In this document: positions 1-6,891 of the stretch, piece after piece
How the letters are laid out: the number at the start of each line of letters is the position of its first letter
Position numbering within the stretch: position 1 is the first letter of the stretch
NCBI GenBank assembly: GCA_964488535.1
Contig: CAZAUT010000013.1
Location: forward strand, 1-40,085
DNA: 40,085 nucleotides
Reading direction: 5' to 3'
Origin: GWB1-38-13 sp964488535
Lineage (GTDB): Bacteria > Patescibacteriota > Microgenomatia > UBA8517
Notes under the pieces: generated by a model
Told to the model about the DNA's origin: nothing
Databases searched by the model: none
Seen by the model: only the letters and a program-made list of their open reading frames with translations
Made by a program: the position numbers and the translations under genes

Positions 1-97
1 GATCGACTATATCCTACAGAAGGGAGGTATGTCGAATATGTATCGAACTTCTACATTTTGTTGATACTAACTTACATATATTGTATAATACGCACAT
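1..97 (+). promoter_or_regulatory. Sigma70-like promoter before the first gene
   Basis: TTGATA at 61-66, a 17-nt spacer and a perfect TATAAT at 84-89 are followed by 8 nt and then the ATG at 98. Transcription would start at or next to the A of the ATG, so the mRNA should be leaderless. No Shine-Dalgarno sequence can lie between the -10 box and the ATG. Bases 1-60 hold no gene I can identify. A GGAGGT at 24-29 precedes a short open stretch that ends at 64, which may be the tail of an upstream gene cut off by the window edge. Confidence 0.7.
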
Positions 98-403
98 ATG
101 CCTGAAAGTCCGCAAAGCATTTTACGGGATAAAAGGAATGGTCTGGATTTCAGAGATAAATCTTCTCCTCCAGCCTTAACAGATGTTTTTGTTTCTGAGG
201 CAAGAAAGTTCTTGAAAAATGATTCTGAAGATGCTGCAAAGGCTTATGACGAGGTTGTTAAATTATCATTGGATGCTGGAATCTCTAGATCGGTTCTTGA
301 AAATTGTCTTTCAAATATGCATGCTGTAGGAAGCATTACCGCTGATGAGCAAACGAAGCTATTGTTGAGGTTTCCTTCTGAGGAAAAAAAAGAACAAAAT
401 TGA
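98..403 (+). CDS. Hypothetical protein, 101 aa
   Basis: I do not recognise this protein. It is small, soluble and charged, with no signal peptide or membrane segment, and its middle part (about residues 30-90) looks alpha-helical. The N-terminal 25 residues are rich in Pro, Ser, Asp and Arg and are probably disordered. The start is fixed by a consensus promoter whose -10 box ends 8 nt upstream. The gene stands alone, 141 bp before the next gene; that gap (404-544) holds nothing clear apart from a possible weak promoter near its end. The coding call rests on the promoter and on codon use like its neighbours. Confidence 0.6.
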   Translation: MPESPQSILRDKRNGLDFRDKSSPPALTDVFVSEARKFLKNDSEDAAKAYDEVVKLSLDAGISRSVLENCLSNMHAVGSITADEQTKLLLRFPSEEKKEQN

Positions 404-544
404 TATCTTAATTTCTCGGCTAAACTCTTGGTAACTATTTGCATTGCTTTTCTTCTACTTGGTAGACTTATGAGGGTCGGATAGATTTGCATTACAATGT
501 TAGATTGCTGAGAGTATATTTTTAACAATTTATTGTAACTGATA

Positions 545-1300
545 ATGTATCAAATTCCCAAACTTCTGAAATACAAAGAACTCTTTCATGTCTTTTCCGA
601 AAAAAGTGACGGTAACATGGCAAATTCTATCAATGGAGTGGTGTATGATTTTCCGGATGTTGTTAATTCCCGGCGGAAGTTTTTCAGGCGGATTGGAGTT
701 GACATAAATAAGACAGTATGTATTTGGGGAGTACATGGGGACGATATCGTTGAATCGCCGGAAGAAAGTATTGGGATAAGCATGATAGATTATAAAAAGG
801 CGGTCAAATGCGACGGTTTTGTCACAAATAAAAAAAGAGTTTATTTATTTCTTCTTATTGCCGATTGTATTCCCCTTATCGTTTATGATCCTGTTGTTGA
901 AGTAGTCGCGCTTGTCCACGCAGGCTGGAAAGGTGTGGACTTGGAAATCGCGGGCAAGGCAGTAAAACAGCTCAAGTTAAAGTACAAGTCGAAGGCGGAA
1001 AATATTATTGTCGGGATTGGACCTTGTGCGAGAAAAGAGTCGTTTATAAAAGAAAACCCCGAGCAGATGAACGATCCGAGGTGGAAGGGGTTTATTAACA
1101 AAGTATCGGTAAATTCCTATTCCATTGACTTAGTTGGTTTAACAAAAAAACAATTGATTGAAGCAGGTATTAAAAGACAAAACATTATTGATTGCGGTAT
1201 TGATACTGTAACTGATAAAAGATTTTTTTCGCACGTGCGGGATGGCAATAACCACATTTCGCGACAGGGCAGATTTGCGTGTGTGGCGGGAATGGTTTGA
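545..1300 (+). CDS. pgeF: Peptidoglycan editing factor PgeF / YfiH-type laccase-domain protein
   Basis: This 251-aa protein belongs to the DUF152/Cu-oxidase_4 (YfiH, YlmD, LACC1) family, which includes purine-nucleoside-processing enzymes and the factor that corrects L-Ser misincorporation in peptidoglycan. The family's metal ligands are visible: His64 in WGVHGDD, Cys108 in IADCIPL and His125 in HAGWKG. The IGIGPCARKESF and late FFSHVRDG...GRFA blocks are also family hallmarks. Length is normal (about 240-270 aa) and no signal peptide is seen, so it acts in the cytoplasm. It is a single-gene unit; a TATTGT at 531-536, 8 nt before the ATG, could be a weak -10 box. Family assignment is firm; the exact substrate cannot be read from sequence. 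Confidence 0.9.
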   Translation: MYQIPKLLKYKELFHVFSEKSDGNMANSINGVVYDFPDVVNSRRKFFRRIGVDINKTVCIWGVHGDDIVESPEESIGISMIDYKKAVKCDGFVTNKKRVYLFLLIADCIPLIVYDPVVEVVALVHAGWKGVDLEIAGKAVKQLKLKYKSKAENIIVGIGPCARKESFIKENPEQMNDPRWKGFINKVSVNSYSIDLVGLTKKQLIEAGIKRQNIIDCGIDTVTDKRFFSHVRDGNNHISRQGRFACVAGMV

Positions 1301-1355
1301 AAAGTACCAGAGGTATCAGAAGTAAAAATGTATCAAATGTATCAAAGGCATATTG

Positions 1356-1970
1356 TTAAAACAGTGTAGTTTGTTGGTTTGAGACATCCTCCTTCGGATA
1401 GGAGAAATCAAGAGGAATTTTGCGTAGTGTATTCCATCTGTCTTTAAACAGAATCTCGTTATTTTTCAACACATGAGTATAAACGTCGCGTGTTAAAAGA
1501 ACATCGGCTTCGCAATAATATTTCAGTTTCTTCAAACTCTCTTCATCATGTTTTTCCCAGTAGTGAATAGCATTTAATCCATTATCGGTTTTCTCCCTGT
1601 CGAGTGTTTCTTTGGCAATGGCATTAAGCCCGGCTGCGTGCTCGGAGACCTTTTTAATTTCCGCATAAATATCAAAATGAGGCAATTTCGAAAAGTAAGA
1701 CGGTGCGTAAGGTTTTAATGCCAGGTTGTCAAACCTTAAAGTATTAAATCCTATCACTCTTTTTGCTTCGGAAAATATAGGCCACATTTTTTCAAAATCA
1801 CTTTCCCAAAAACTCTCCATAACACCATCAATTTCACGATAATTTTCGTCAATTGTCCGCCTGTAAACGGAAACAACGGATACACCTAATTTTCCCGGAT
1901 CGAAATCCGGAATGTCCGCAAACATTTTTTTCGTTTCAACATCAAAGAATACTTCGGTGATTGGGTTCAT
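1356..1970 (-). CDS. DEDD-type 3'-5' exonuclease-like protein (RNase H fold)
   Basis: A 204-aa protein with the ribonuclease-H-like exonuclease core. Exo I is at residues 10-13 (DVET, Asp10 and Glu12). Exo II is at about 74-82 (GFNTLRFDN, Asp81). Exo III has YYCEAD followed by Asp162, giving the Y-x3-D pattern (Tyr152, Asp156) of DEDDy nucleases. The closest families are RNase_H_2/YprB-like predicted exonucleases, which act alone or as part of helicase-nuclease proteins. Here no helicase domain is attached. The gene converges with pgeF across a 55-bp gap containing short GTATCA-type direct repeats. The substrate (DNA or RNA) is not known. Confidence 0.75.
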   Translation of the reverse strand: MNPITEVFFDVETKKMFADIPDFDPGKLGVSVVSVYRRTIDENYREIDGVMESFWESDFEKMWPIFSEAKRVIGFNTLRFDNLALKPYAPSYFSKLPHFDIYAEIKKVSEHAAGLNAIAKETLDREKTDNGLNAIHYWEKHDEESLKKLKYYCEADVLLTRDVYTHVLKNNEILFKDRWNTLRKIPLDFSYPKEDVSNQQTTLF

Positions 1971-2289
1971 AAAAGTAGCATGTAGTAAGCAGAATGTAGT
2001 ATGCAGTATAGCGCACGTGGGGTTAAAAATGAATTATGATTAATGAAGAATGAATTATGGGGGATGGGAAATGGGAAAGAAATTAGTTGAAGGAAATTAG
2101 AAATTGGTAATGGAAATTTGAAAATAGAAATTGGACAATTTAAACAAACCATTATCCAATAACTACTTTCTATTACAATTTTCCAATTTCAAACAACCAT
2201 TTTCAACGTGTTAAACTAACCAAGCAACTATTTAACAATATTTAAATGCTTCTGTAAATCGCTTGCCTTTTTTGCTAAAATTAAGGGTT
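1971..2289. repeat. Gene-free spacer with a long imperfect inverted repeat
   Basis: This 319-bp divergent spacer has no credible gene. Its middle is a purine-rich strand of repeated words (GGAAAT, GAAATTGG, AGAAATTG) at about 2086-2134, followed by the complementary vocabulary (TTTCTATTAC, TTTTCCAATTTC, CAACCATTTTCAAC) at about 2150-2206. The two arms begin and end with GTTGAA and TTCAAC, so the whole can fold as an imperfect hairpin of about 120 nt. The left part (1975-2080) contains further short degenerate repeats (GAATTATG twice). Confidence 0.55.
2273..2289 (+). promoter_or_regulatory. Extended -10 promoter, predicted leaderless start
   Basis: TG at 2273-2274, one base, then TAAAAT at 2276-2281 form an extended -10 box. 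Eight nucleotides separate it from the ATG at 2290. No good -35 is seen at the expected distance. The spacing selects the ATG at 2290 over the in-frame ATG at 2263, which would lie upstream of the promoter. Confidence 0.6.
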
Positions 2290-3324
2290 ATGGAAAAAGA
2301 AAAAGAGACAAAGAAAAGACCGTTTTTTAAAAAGAAAAGATTTTGGCTTTCACTTTTTATAATTTTTATTATTGGGGGATTTTCGTACTACAAATTGAAA
2401 TTGGCCAAAAATAACGGCTCAGAAAGTACGGAGGTAAAAAGGGGTACTGTTGAGGAGGTGTTGACTCTTTCGGGAGAAATAACCGCCGACGAATATGCAA
2501 AACTTACCTTTCCGACGTCCGGCGATATTGCCTGGGTGGGAGTGGCCGAAGGAGATAGTGTGAAGAAAGGTCAAGGTTTACTGAAACTTGACACGACGGT
2601 TCTTAATTCCACTTTCCAAAGCGCACGGGCTACGCTGCGGGCAGCGGAAGCAACGGTTGCTAATGTGCACGACCAGGTGAAAGATCACTCGGGTGATGAA
2701 ACGTACGCCCAAAAAGATACCAGAACAACTGCGGAGGTAACGAAAGATAAGGCATATGAGGCGTATGTCGCAGCGGAATATAATCTTCGAAATGCAACGA
2801 TCACCGCTCCTTTTGCAGGTATAGTAACTTATCTTGCCCATCCGTATCCGGGTGTATTTACAATTTATACGGAAACACAAGTGGAAGTTTTAAACCCAAA
2901 AACGATGTACTTTAATGTATCTGCCGATCAATCGGAAGTGATGAAATTGTATGTCGGACAAGATGTGGAAATCCATCTTGATTCCGTATCGGATGAAAGA
3001 ATGCAAGGAAAAGTAGCGTTTATAAGCTACACGCCAAAAGCGGGAGAAGTAGGAACGATCTATAAAGTAAAAGTTACTTTCAACGACGAGTTGGACGTTG
3101 AAAAATACCGCATCGGATTAACGGGAGATGCAATTTTCGTAACATCCAAAAAAGATGATGTATTGTACGTCCCGCCAAAATTCATCAATTCCGATCCTGA
3201 CGGAGACTACATCAGGAAATCAACAAAAAACGGAAAAACGTACATCGATGCCGGATTGGAAGGAGAGGACAAAACCGAAATCATAAGCGGGGAAGTGGAA
3301 GAAGGAGAAACCGTCTACGACTAA
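2290..3324 (+). CDS. MacA/HlyD-family periplasmic adaptor of an ABC exporter
   Basis: A 344-aa membrane fusion protein. The N-terminus is strongly basic (KEKETKKRPFFKKKR), followed by one membrane anchor at about residues 18-35. The barrel-sandwich (lipoyl-like) half-motif is seen in LTFPTSGDIAWVGVAEGD with GQGLLKLD, and its second half in ATITAPFAGIVTYL. Between them is a short helical hairpin (about 100-160), and beta-barrel and membrane-proximal domains follow. With the ATPase and permease downstream it should form a MacAB-like exporter for a peptide, lipid or antibiotic. The hairpin is shorter than in Gram-negative MacA, as expected if no TolC-type outer-membrane channel is present. The cargo is unknown. 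Confidence 0.85.
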   Translation: MEKEKETKKRPFFKKKRFWLSLFIIFIIGGFSYYKLKLAKNNGSESTEVKRGTVEEVLTLSGEITADEYAKLTFPTSGDIAWVGVAEGDSVKKGQGLLKLDTTVLNSTFQSARATLRAAEATVANVHDQVKDHSGDETYAQKDTRTTAEVTKDKAYEAYVAAEYNLRNATITAPFAGIVTYLAHPYPGVFTIYTETQVEVLNPKTMYFNVSADQSEVMKLYVGQDVEIHLDSVSDERMQGKVAFISYTPKAGEVGTIYKVKVTFNDELDVEKYRIGLTGDAIFVTSKKDDVLYVPPKFINSDPDGDYIRKSTKNGKTYIDAGLEGEDKTEIISGEVEEGETVYD

Positions 3325-3447
3325 AATAATACTAATCAACTAATTTGTACCAATGCAACGAATAACTATTAATCTTGTTGCATAGACCTCTATAAATTTT
3401 TGAATTAGTGGGTATTAGTTATATTGGTATATTAGCATTATGTTGTT
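3325..3447. repeat. Stop-to-start inverted-repeat element, TACTAAT vocabulary, copy 1
   Basis: The whole spacer from the adaptor stop to the ATPase ATG is one imperfect inverted repeat. The left arm (3325-3369) has the words AATACTAATC, AACTAATTTG, TACCAATGC and AACGAATA. The right arm (3407-3444) has the complementary words GTATTAG, TATTGGTA and TTAGCATTATG. The same words occur in the spacers at 22.7, 33.0, 34.1 and 35.0 kb. The right arm ends 3 nt before the next ATG and includes TAGCAT 9 nt upstream of it, which could serve as a -10 box. Confidence 0.7.
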
Positions 3448-4125
3448 ATGATTAAGCTTCAAAATATTTGTAAATCGTATTATCTTGGAGAAGAGCAGGT
3501 AAAAGCAGTTTGCTCTGTCAATCTGGAAATAAAGGACGGGGAGTATGTTGGAATACTCGGTTCTTCCGGTTCGGGGAAATCAACCCTCATGTACATGATC
3601 GGGCTTTTAGAATCACCGACCGAAGGTAAGGTTCTTCTTGACGGAAAGGACGTTTCAAAATTAAGTGACGACGAATTGTCGCATATCAGAAACCGCTACG
3701 TCGGTTTTGTTTTTCAGCAGTTTAATTTGATTAACAAATTTACCGTTTTGGAAAATTTACTCATGCCGACAAAATTTTCAAAAAACAAACTCGATTTCGA
3801 TCCCCTATCCCGCGCCGAGGAACTTCTTAAAAAATTCGGTATTTGGGAAAGGCGTAATTTTTTTCCGAACAAAATATCCGGCGGTCAGCAGCAGAGAGTA
3901 GCGATTGCAAGAGCCCTCATGATGAAACCCAAGATAATTTTGGCCGATGAGCCAACGGGAAATTTGGACAGCAAAACAGGTGATGAAATATTGGATCTTT
4001 TGGAGGAGTTGAATAAAGAGTTGAAAGTGACTGTAATTATTGTAACTCATGAGAAGGATGTTGCATTGCGGACAAAGAGACAGATTTATATTCGGGATGG
4101 AGAGATAGTGAAGAAGTATTTATGA
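3448..4125 (+). CDS. MacB/LolD-type ABC transporter ATPase
   Basis: A 225-aa stand-alone nucleotide-binding subunit. It shows Walker A (GSSGSGKST, residues 38-46), a Q-loop (FVFQQFNL), the ABC signature (SGGQQQ, 144-149), Walker B with catalytic Glu168 (ILADEPT, then the D-loop GNLD) and the switch His201 (VTHEKD). This set and length are typical of the LolD/MacB/FtsE group, which powers mechanotransmission-type exporters. It lies between the adaptor and the MacB-FtsX permease, so these three genes make one system. It is separated from both by inverted-repeat spacers and not translationally coupled. Confidence 0.92.
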   Translation: MIKLQNICKSYYLGEEQVKAVCSVNLEIKDGEYVGILGSSGSGKSTLMYMIGLLESPTEGKVLLDGKDVSKLSDDELSHIRNRYVGFVFQQFNLINKFTVLENLLMPTKFSKNKLDFDPLSRAEELLKKFGIWERRNFFPNKISGGQQQRVAIARALMMKPKIILADEPTGNLDSKTGDEILDLLEELNKELKVTVIIVTHEKDVALRTKRQIYIRDGEIVKKYL

Positions 4126-4234
4126 GGATACTGGGATACGAGGATACTAGGATACTAGGAGGGGAATATTAATATCTTGATTTCGTAATATCGTAATATC
4201 CTAATATCTTAATATCGTAGTATCGGCTGCAAAT
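4126..4234. repeat. Stop-to-start inverted-repeat element, GGATACTA vocabulary
   Basis: The left arm (4127-4161) is a tandem array of 8-9-nt words: GGATACTG, GGATACGA, GGATACTA, GGATACTA. The right arm (4187-4225) carries the complementary, decayed words TAATATCG, TAATATCC, TAATATCT, TAATATCG and TAGTATCG. The two fold back on each other across a short linker. The element starts at the stop codon of the ATPase and ends 9 nt before the permease ATG. TAGTAT at 4218-4223 may act as a -10 box, 11 nt from the ATG. Confidence 0.7.
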
Positions 4235-5449
4235 ATGAAAGTAACAAACGGATATTCAACACTTATAAAATCGGCCTTTGCGGATTTTCGGAGAAATAAA
4301 ATAAGAACGTTTTTAACGTCTCTGGGAATAATGATAGGTGTAATGTCGGTTGTTTTATTGATTGCTCTTGGGGTAGGGCTGAAAAACTACCTATCACAAC
4401 AGTTTCAAAATCTTGGTGCAAATTTGATTATAATTTTCCCGGGTAATGTTTTTGGGAGTGAAAGCGGAGCGGGAGGAAATTTTGGAGCCGGGTTTGCAGG
4501 CGGAGTAAATTTTGACGAAAGGGATTACGAGTCGTTGAAAAAAATAAGGGAGGCCGACTATGTCGTTCCGGTGTTTTTAAAAAGTACGGTTATCGAAACG
4601 GAAAATGAAAGATATTTGGGGTATGTTCAGGGAGCCAGCGAAGATGTTTTTGGGATATTGAACCTTGAGGTTTTTGCAGGTGAATTTTTTACCAAATCGG
4701 ATATCTCCGGAAGAACGAAAAATTCGGTTTTGGGATACACTATCGCGGAAGAGTTGTTTTCCAACCCGGCCAATGCGGTAGGTAAGACCATAAGAGCGGG
4801 TGATCAGAGATTCCGGATTATCGGTGTTGCCAAAAAGAAGGGCGACCGCGAAATGGATTCGTCCGTGATGGTGCCTTATAAATCGATCTTCGGGACATTA
4901 AATCCCGACAAAACATTTTTTACGATATATTTGGGAACGCAAAATGACGAAAACGTTGAAGCGATAAAAAGTGAGGCAAAAGAGATACTTTTAAAAAGAT
5001 ATAAAAGTGATGAATTTTCGGTAACGGAGCAAACGGAAATTCTCTCAACCGTCGATCAGATATTTGCGATTGTAAACAGCATTCTGGTCGCGATCGGATC
5101 GATATCTCTCCTCGTCGGCGGGATAGGAATTATGAATATCATGTATGCAACAGTTACCGAGCGGACGAAAGAGGTTGGAATCAGGCGGGCGATCGGGGCG
5201 ACAGAACGTGATATTTTGAGCCAATTTTTAGCAGAATCGATCCTACTCTCCGTTTTTGGAGGCATAATGGGACTTATATTGTCGGCGGTGATTGTATTTA
5301 TCGTTCGTTTCTTTTTCCCTGCAGCAATTAATTTATTTTCCGTAATAATAACGATAATAATTTCCTCTGCAATCGGAATATTTTTTGGCGTTTTCCCCGC
5401 CCGGCGTGCAGCCAAACTTCCGCCTATAGAAGCGATACGTTATGAGTGA
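4235..5449 (+). CDS. MacB/FtsX-family ABC transporter permease
   Basis: A 404-aa permease with the MacB_PCD plus FtsX architecture. It has a cytoplasmic amphipathic start (FRRNKIRTFLTSLGI), a first membrane helix at about 28-50, an extracytoplasmic domain of about 220 residues, then three membrane helices in the C-terminal 130 residues (about 275-300, 325-350, 365-390). Hallmarks are LGIMIGVMSVV, the coupling region TERTKEVGIRRAIGA, and the end FPARRAAKLPPIEAIRYE. The glycine-rich segment at about residues 74-92 is a flexible loop. The ATPase is a separate protein, as in Gram-positive MacB-like systems. Together with the adaptor it probably exports a peptide or lipid-like substrate. Confidence 0.92.
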   Translation: MKVTNGYSTLIKSAFADFRRNKIRTFLTSLGIMIGVMSVVLLIALGVGLKNYLSQQFQNLGANLIIIFPGNVFGSESGAGGNFGAGFAGGVNFDERDYESLKKIREADYVVPVFLKSTVIETENERYLGYVQGASEDVFGILNLEVFAGEFFTKSDISGRTKNSVLGYTIAEELFSNPANAVGKTIRAGDQRFRIIGVAKKKGDREMDSSVMVPYKSIFGTLNPDKTFFTIYLGTQNDENVEAIKSEAKEILLKRYKSDEFSVTEQTEILSTVDQIFAIVNSILVAIGSISLLVGGIGIMNIMYATVTERTKEVGIRRAIGATERDILSQFLAESILLSVFGGIMGLILSAVIVFIVRFFFPAAINLFSVIITIIISSAIGIFFGVFPARRAAKLPPIEAIRYE

Positions 5450-5450
5450 G

Positions 5451-5483
5451 AGGATATCCTGAGTATATCGAAAGATTGAGGCT
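5451..5483. repeat. Palindrome and TCCTGAG...TCGAAAG motif in the spacer
   Basis: A perfect 10-bp palindrome AGGATATCCT (5451-5460) follows the permease stop, and TCCTGAGTATATCGAAAG overlaps it and runs on to about 5474. The latter resembles the dispersed bacterial intergenic motif CCTGAGCNTGTCGAAGG. A related string (CCCGAGCCCGTCGAAG) occurs inside the GT-C gene near 18980. Confidence 0.4.
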
Positions 5484-5508
5484 AATCGGTACGAATAGTT
5501 ACCACATC

Positions 5509-5545
5509 TTGTCAAACGGATAATATTTATGTACGATTAAGGTGT
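5509..5545 (+). promoter_or_regulatory. Sigma70-like promoter for the GT2-GtrA gene
   Basis: TTGTCA (5509-5514), a 17-nt spacer and TACGAT (5532-5537) are followed by exactly 8 nt and the ATG at 5546. Predicted leaderless. Confidence 0.6.
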
Positions 5546-6673
5546 ATGAAAAAAATCGTAATTGTGATCCCAACTTACAATGAAGTCGATGGAACGCGCA
5601 AAATGATTCCCGCTTTAGCGGATTTTTTCAAAACTGTTAAAGACTTTGACATGCATCTTCTGTATGCCGATGATACCTCTCCGGATGGAACATACAAGGT
5701 GGTGCAAAAATACCAGGAGAAGTATAAATGGCTTCATTTGAAGTTGAGTAAAGAGAAGATAGGGATTGGCGGAGCATACATCAATGCTTTCAAATACGCA
5801 CGCGACGTTCTTGAAGCAGACTACATAATGGAGTTTGATGCCGATTTTCAGCATAGGATTGAGGATATTCCGAAATTCCTGGATGCGATAAAAGAAGATC
5901 CGGATCTTGTCATAGGGTCAAGATATATTAAAGGTGGAACGATTCCATCGGAGTGGGGGTTAATGCGGAAATTTTTTTCCGTAGTTGGGAATTATGTTTG
6001 CAGGGTAGGCTTTTTAATGCCCGGAATTCATGATTTTACGACAGGTTTTAAGCTGACTAAAGTAAAGGGAGGGTTGGATAAAATTCCTCTTGATAATATC
6101 TATTCAAAAAGCTTTGCCTACAAGATACAGATGACCGCGGAGATTGCCAATAAAGGCGGTAAAATTATTGAAGTACCGATAATATTCAAACCGAGAGTGG
6201 AAGGGCAGTCAAAATTAATAAAGAACGAACTGGGCGATTTTTTAAGAGTCATCTTTTTGTTTCAGAAAAATAATCCCAAAATACTGAAATTTATTAGGTT
6301 TGGTATTGTGGGGTTTGCGGGATATGTTGTTAATGCTTTTTCACTCTGGCTTTTTACCTTGTGGCAATTTCCTTCGGCTTTTGCTTGGGGGCTTTCAACC
6401 GAGTTTGCGATTATTAATAACTTTATTTTTAATAATGCATGGACTTTCAGATCGGAAAAGATTAGTGGGATTGGGATGCTGTCTAAAAAGTTCCTTCAGT
6501 TTAATGCCACATCCGCCGGTGCACTTCTCATTCAGGTAGTGTTCGGATCGATATCCGATCTTGTTTTCGGTCCGGAAAAGCGCCAGTTTGCTCTTCCTTT
6601 TATAATTCTTTTTGTTGTTCTTCCTTACAATTACTTCATGTACAATAAGGTGATTTGGAGGACTAAAAAATGA
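5546..6673 (+). CDS. GT2 polyprenol-phosphate glycosyltransferase fused to a GtrA-like membrane domain
   Basis: A 375-aa two-domain protein. Residues 1-230 are a GT-A fold family 2 enzyme of the dolichol-phosphate mannosyltransferase type: VIPTYNEVDG at the N-terminus, DDTSPDGT for nucleotide binding, and FDADFQH as the metal-binding DxD region. Residues about 250-375 are a GtrA domain of four membrane helices (FIRFGIVGFAGYVVNAFS and following). The first half would transfer a sugar from NDP-sugar to polyprenyl phosphate; GtrA domains are thought to help move or present the lipid-linked sugar. It could supply the many GT-C enzymes in this window. The stop codon lies in the left arm of a perfect hairpin. 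Confidence 0.9.
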   Translation: MKKIVIVIPTYNEVDGTRKMIPALADFFKTVKDFDMHLLYADDTSPDGTYKVVQKYQEKYKWLHLKLSKEKIGIGGAYINAFKYARDVLEADYIMEFDADFQHRIEDIPKFLDAIKEDPDLVIGSRYIKGGTIPSEWGLMRKFFSVVGNYVCRVGFLMPGIHDFTTGFKLTKVKGGLDKIPLDNIYSKSFAYKIQMTAEIANKGGKIIEVPIIFKPRVEGQSKLIKNELGDFLRVIFLFQKNNPKILKFIRFGIVGFAGYVVNAFSLWLFTLWQFPSAFAWGLSTEFAIINNFIFNNAWTFRSEKISGIGMLSKKFLQFNATSAGALLIQVVFGSISDLVFGPEKRQFALPFIILFVVLPYNYFMYNKVIWRTKK

Positions 6674-6690
6674 TAAGTCATTTTTTAGTC
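6661..6690. terminator. Perfect 13-bp hairpin containing the stop codon
   Basis: GACTAAAAAATGA (6661-6673) pairs perfectly with TCATTTTTTAGTC (6678-6690) around the loop TAAG. The left arm encodes the last residues and the TGA stop of the GT2-GtrA gene. The T-run lies inside the right arm, so this could be a bidirectional terminator-like or mRNA 3'-end structure, not a classic GC-rich terminator. Confidence 0.6.
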
Positions 6691-6877
6691 AGCTTAAAAT
6701 ATAAAACTCAAATCTTAAAGTTACAACTCAAAAATTAAAACTTATCTGCTTTTTGTTTTTACCTCCAGTTTTGCTTGCCCCGTAAATTTATTGTTCGGGG
6801 ATATTTGATTTTTGACTTTTGATTTATCTTTATCCCATCCCCCATACTTCATAATTCATTCGCCGCTGTATTTTTGT
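6691..6877. repeat. Spacer with degenerate inverted words
   Basis: AAAACTCAAATCTTAAAGTT and AACTCAAAAATTAAAAC (about 6705-6741) are echoed in complement by GATTTTTGACTTTTGATTT (about 6806-6824). This is the same vocabulary as in the atpH-atpA spacer. No gene is seen here. Confidence 0.45.
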
Positions 6878-6891
6878 TATACTAACCTGGT
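6875..6891 (+). promoter_or_regulatory. Extended -10 promoter before the HTH-Nudix gene
   Basis: TG (6875-6876), one base, then TATACT (6878-6883), then 8 nt to the ATG at 6892. A weak TTCATT lies 17 nt upstream. Predicted leaderless. Confidence 0.6.

Noticed and set aside
1..64. Short peptide after GGAGGT at 24-29
   Set aside because: It is only 11 codons, and it may equally be the tail of a gene that begins before the window.
1967..2152. Reverse-strand open frame of 61 codons upstream of the exonuclease
   Set aside because: It consists of repeat words of the inverted spacer (Pro/Ile/Ser/Phe-rich), not a protein.
4127..4225. Classic Rho-independent terminator
   Set aside because: Stems are AT-rich, imperfect and long, with no GC stem followed by a T-run.
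5056..5415. Reverse-strand open frame of 119 codons
   Set aside because: It is a mirror of the FtsX-type membrane helices of the permease; its composition is not that of a real protein.
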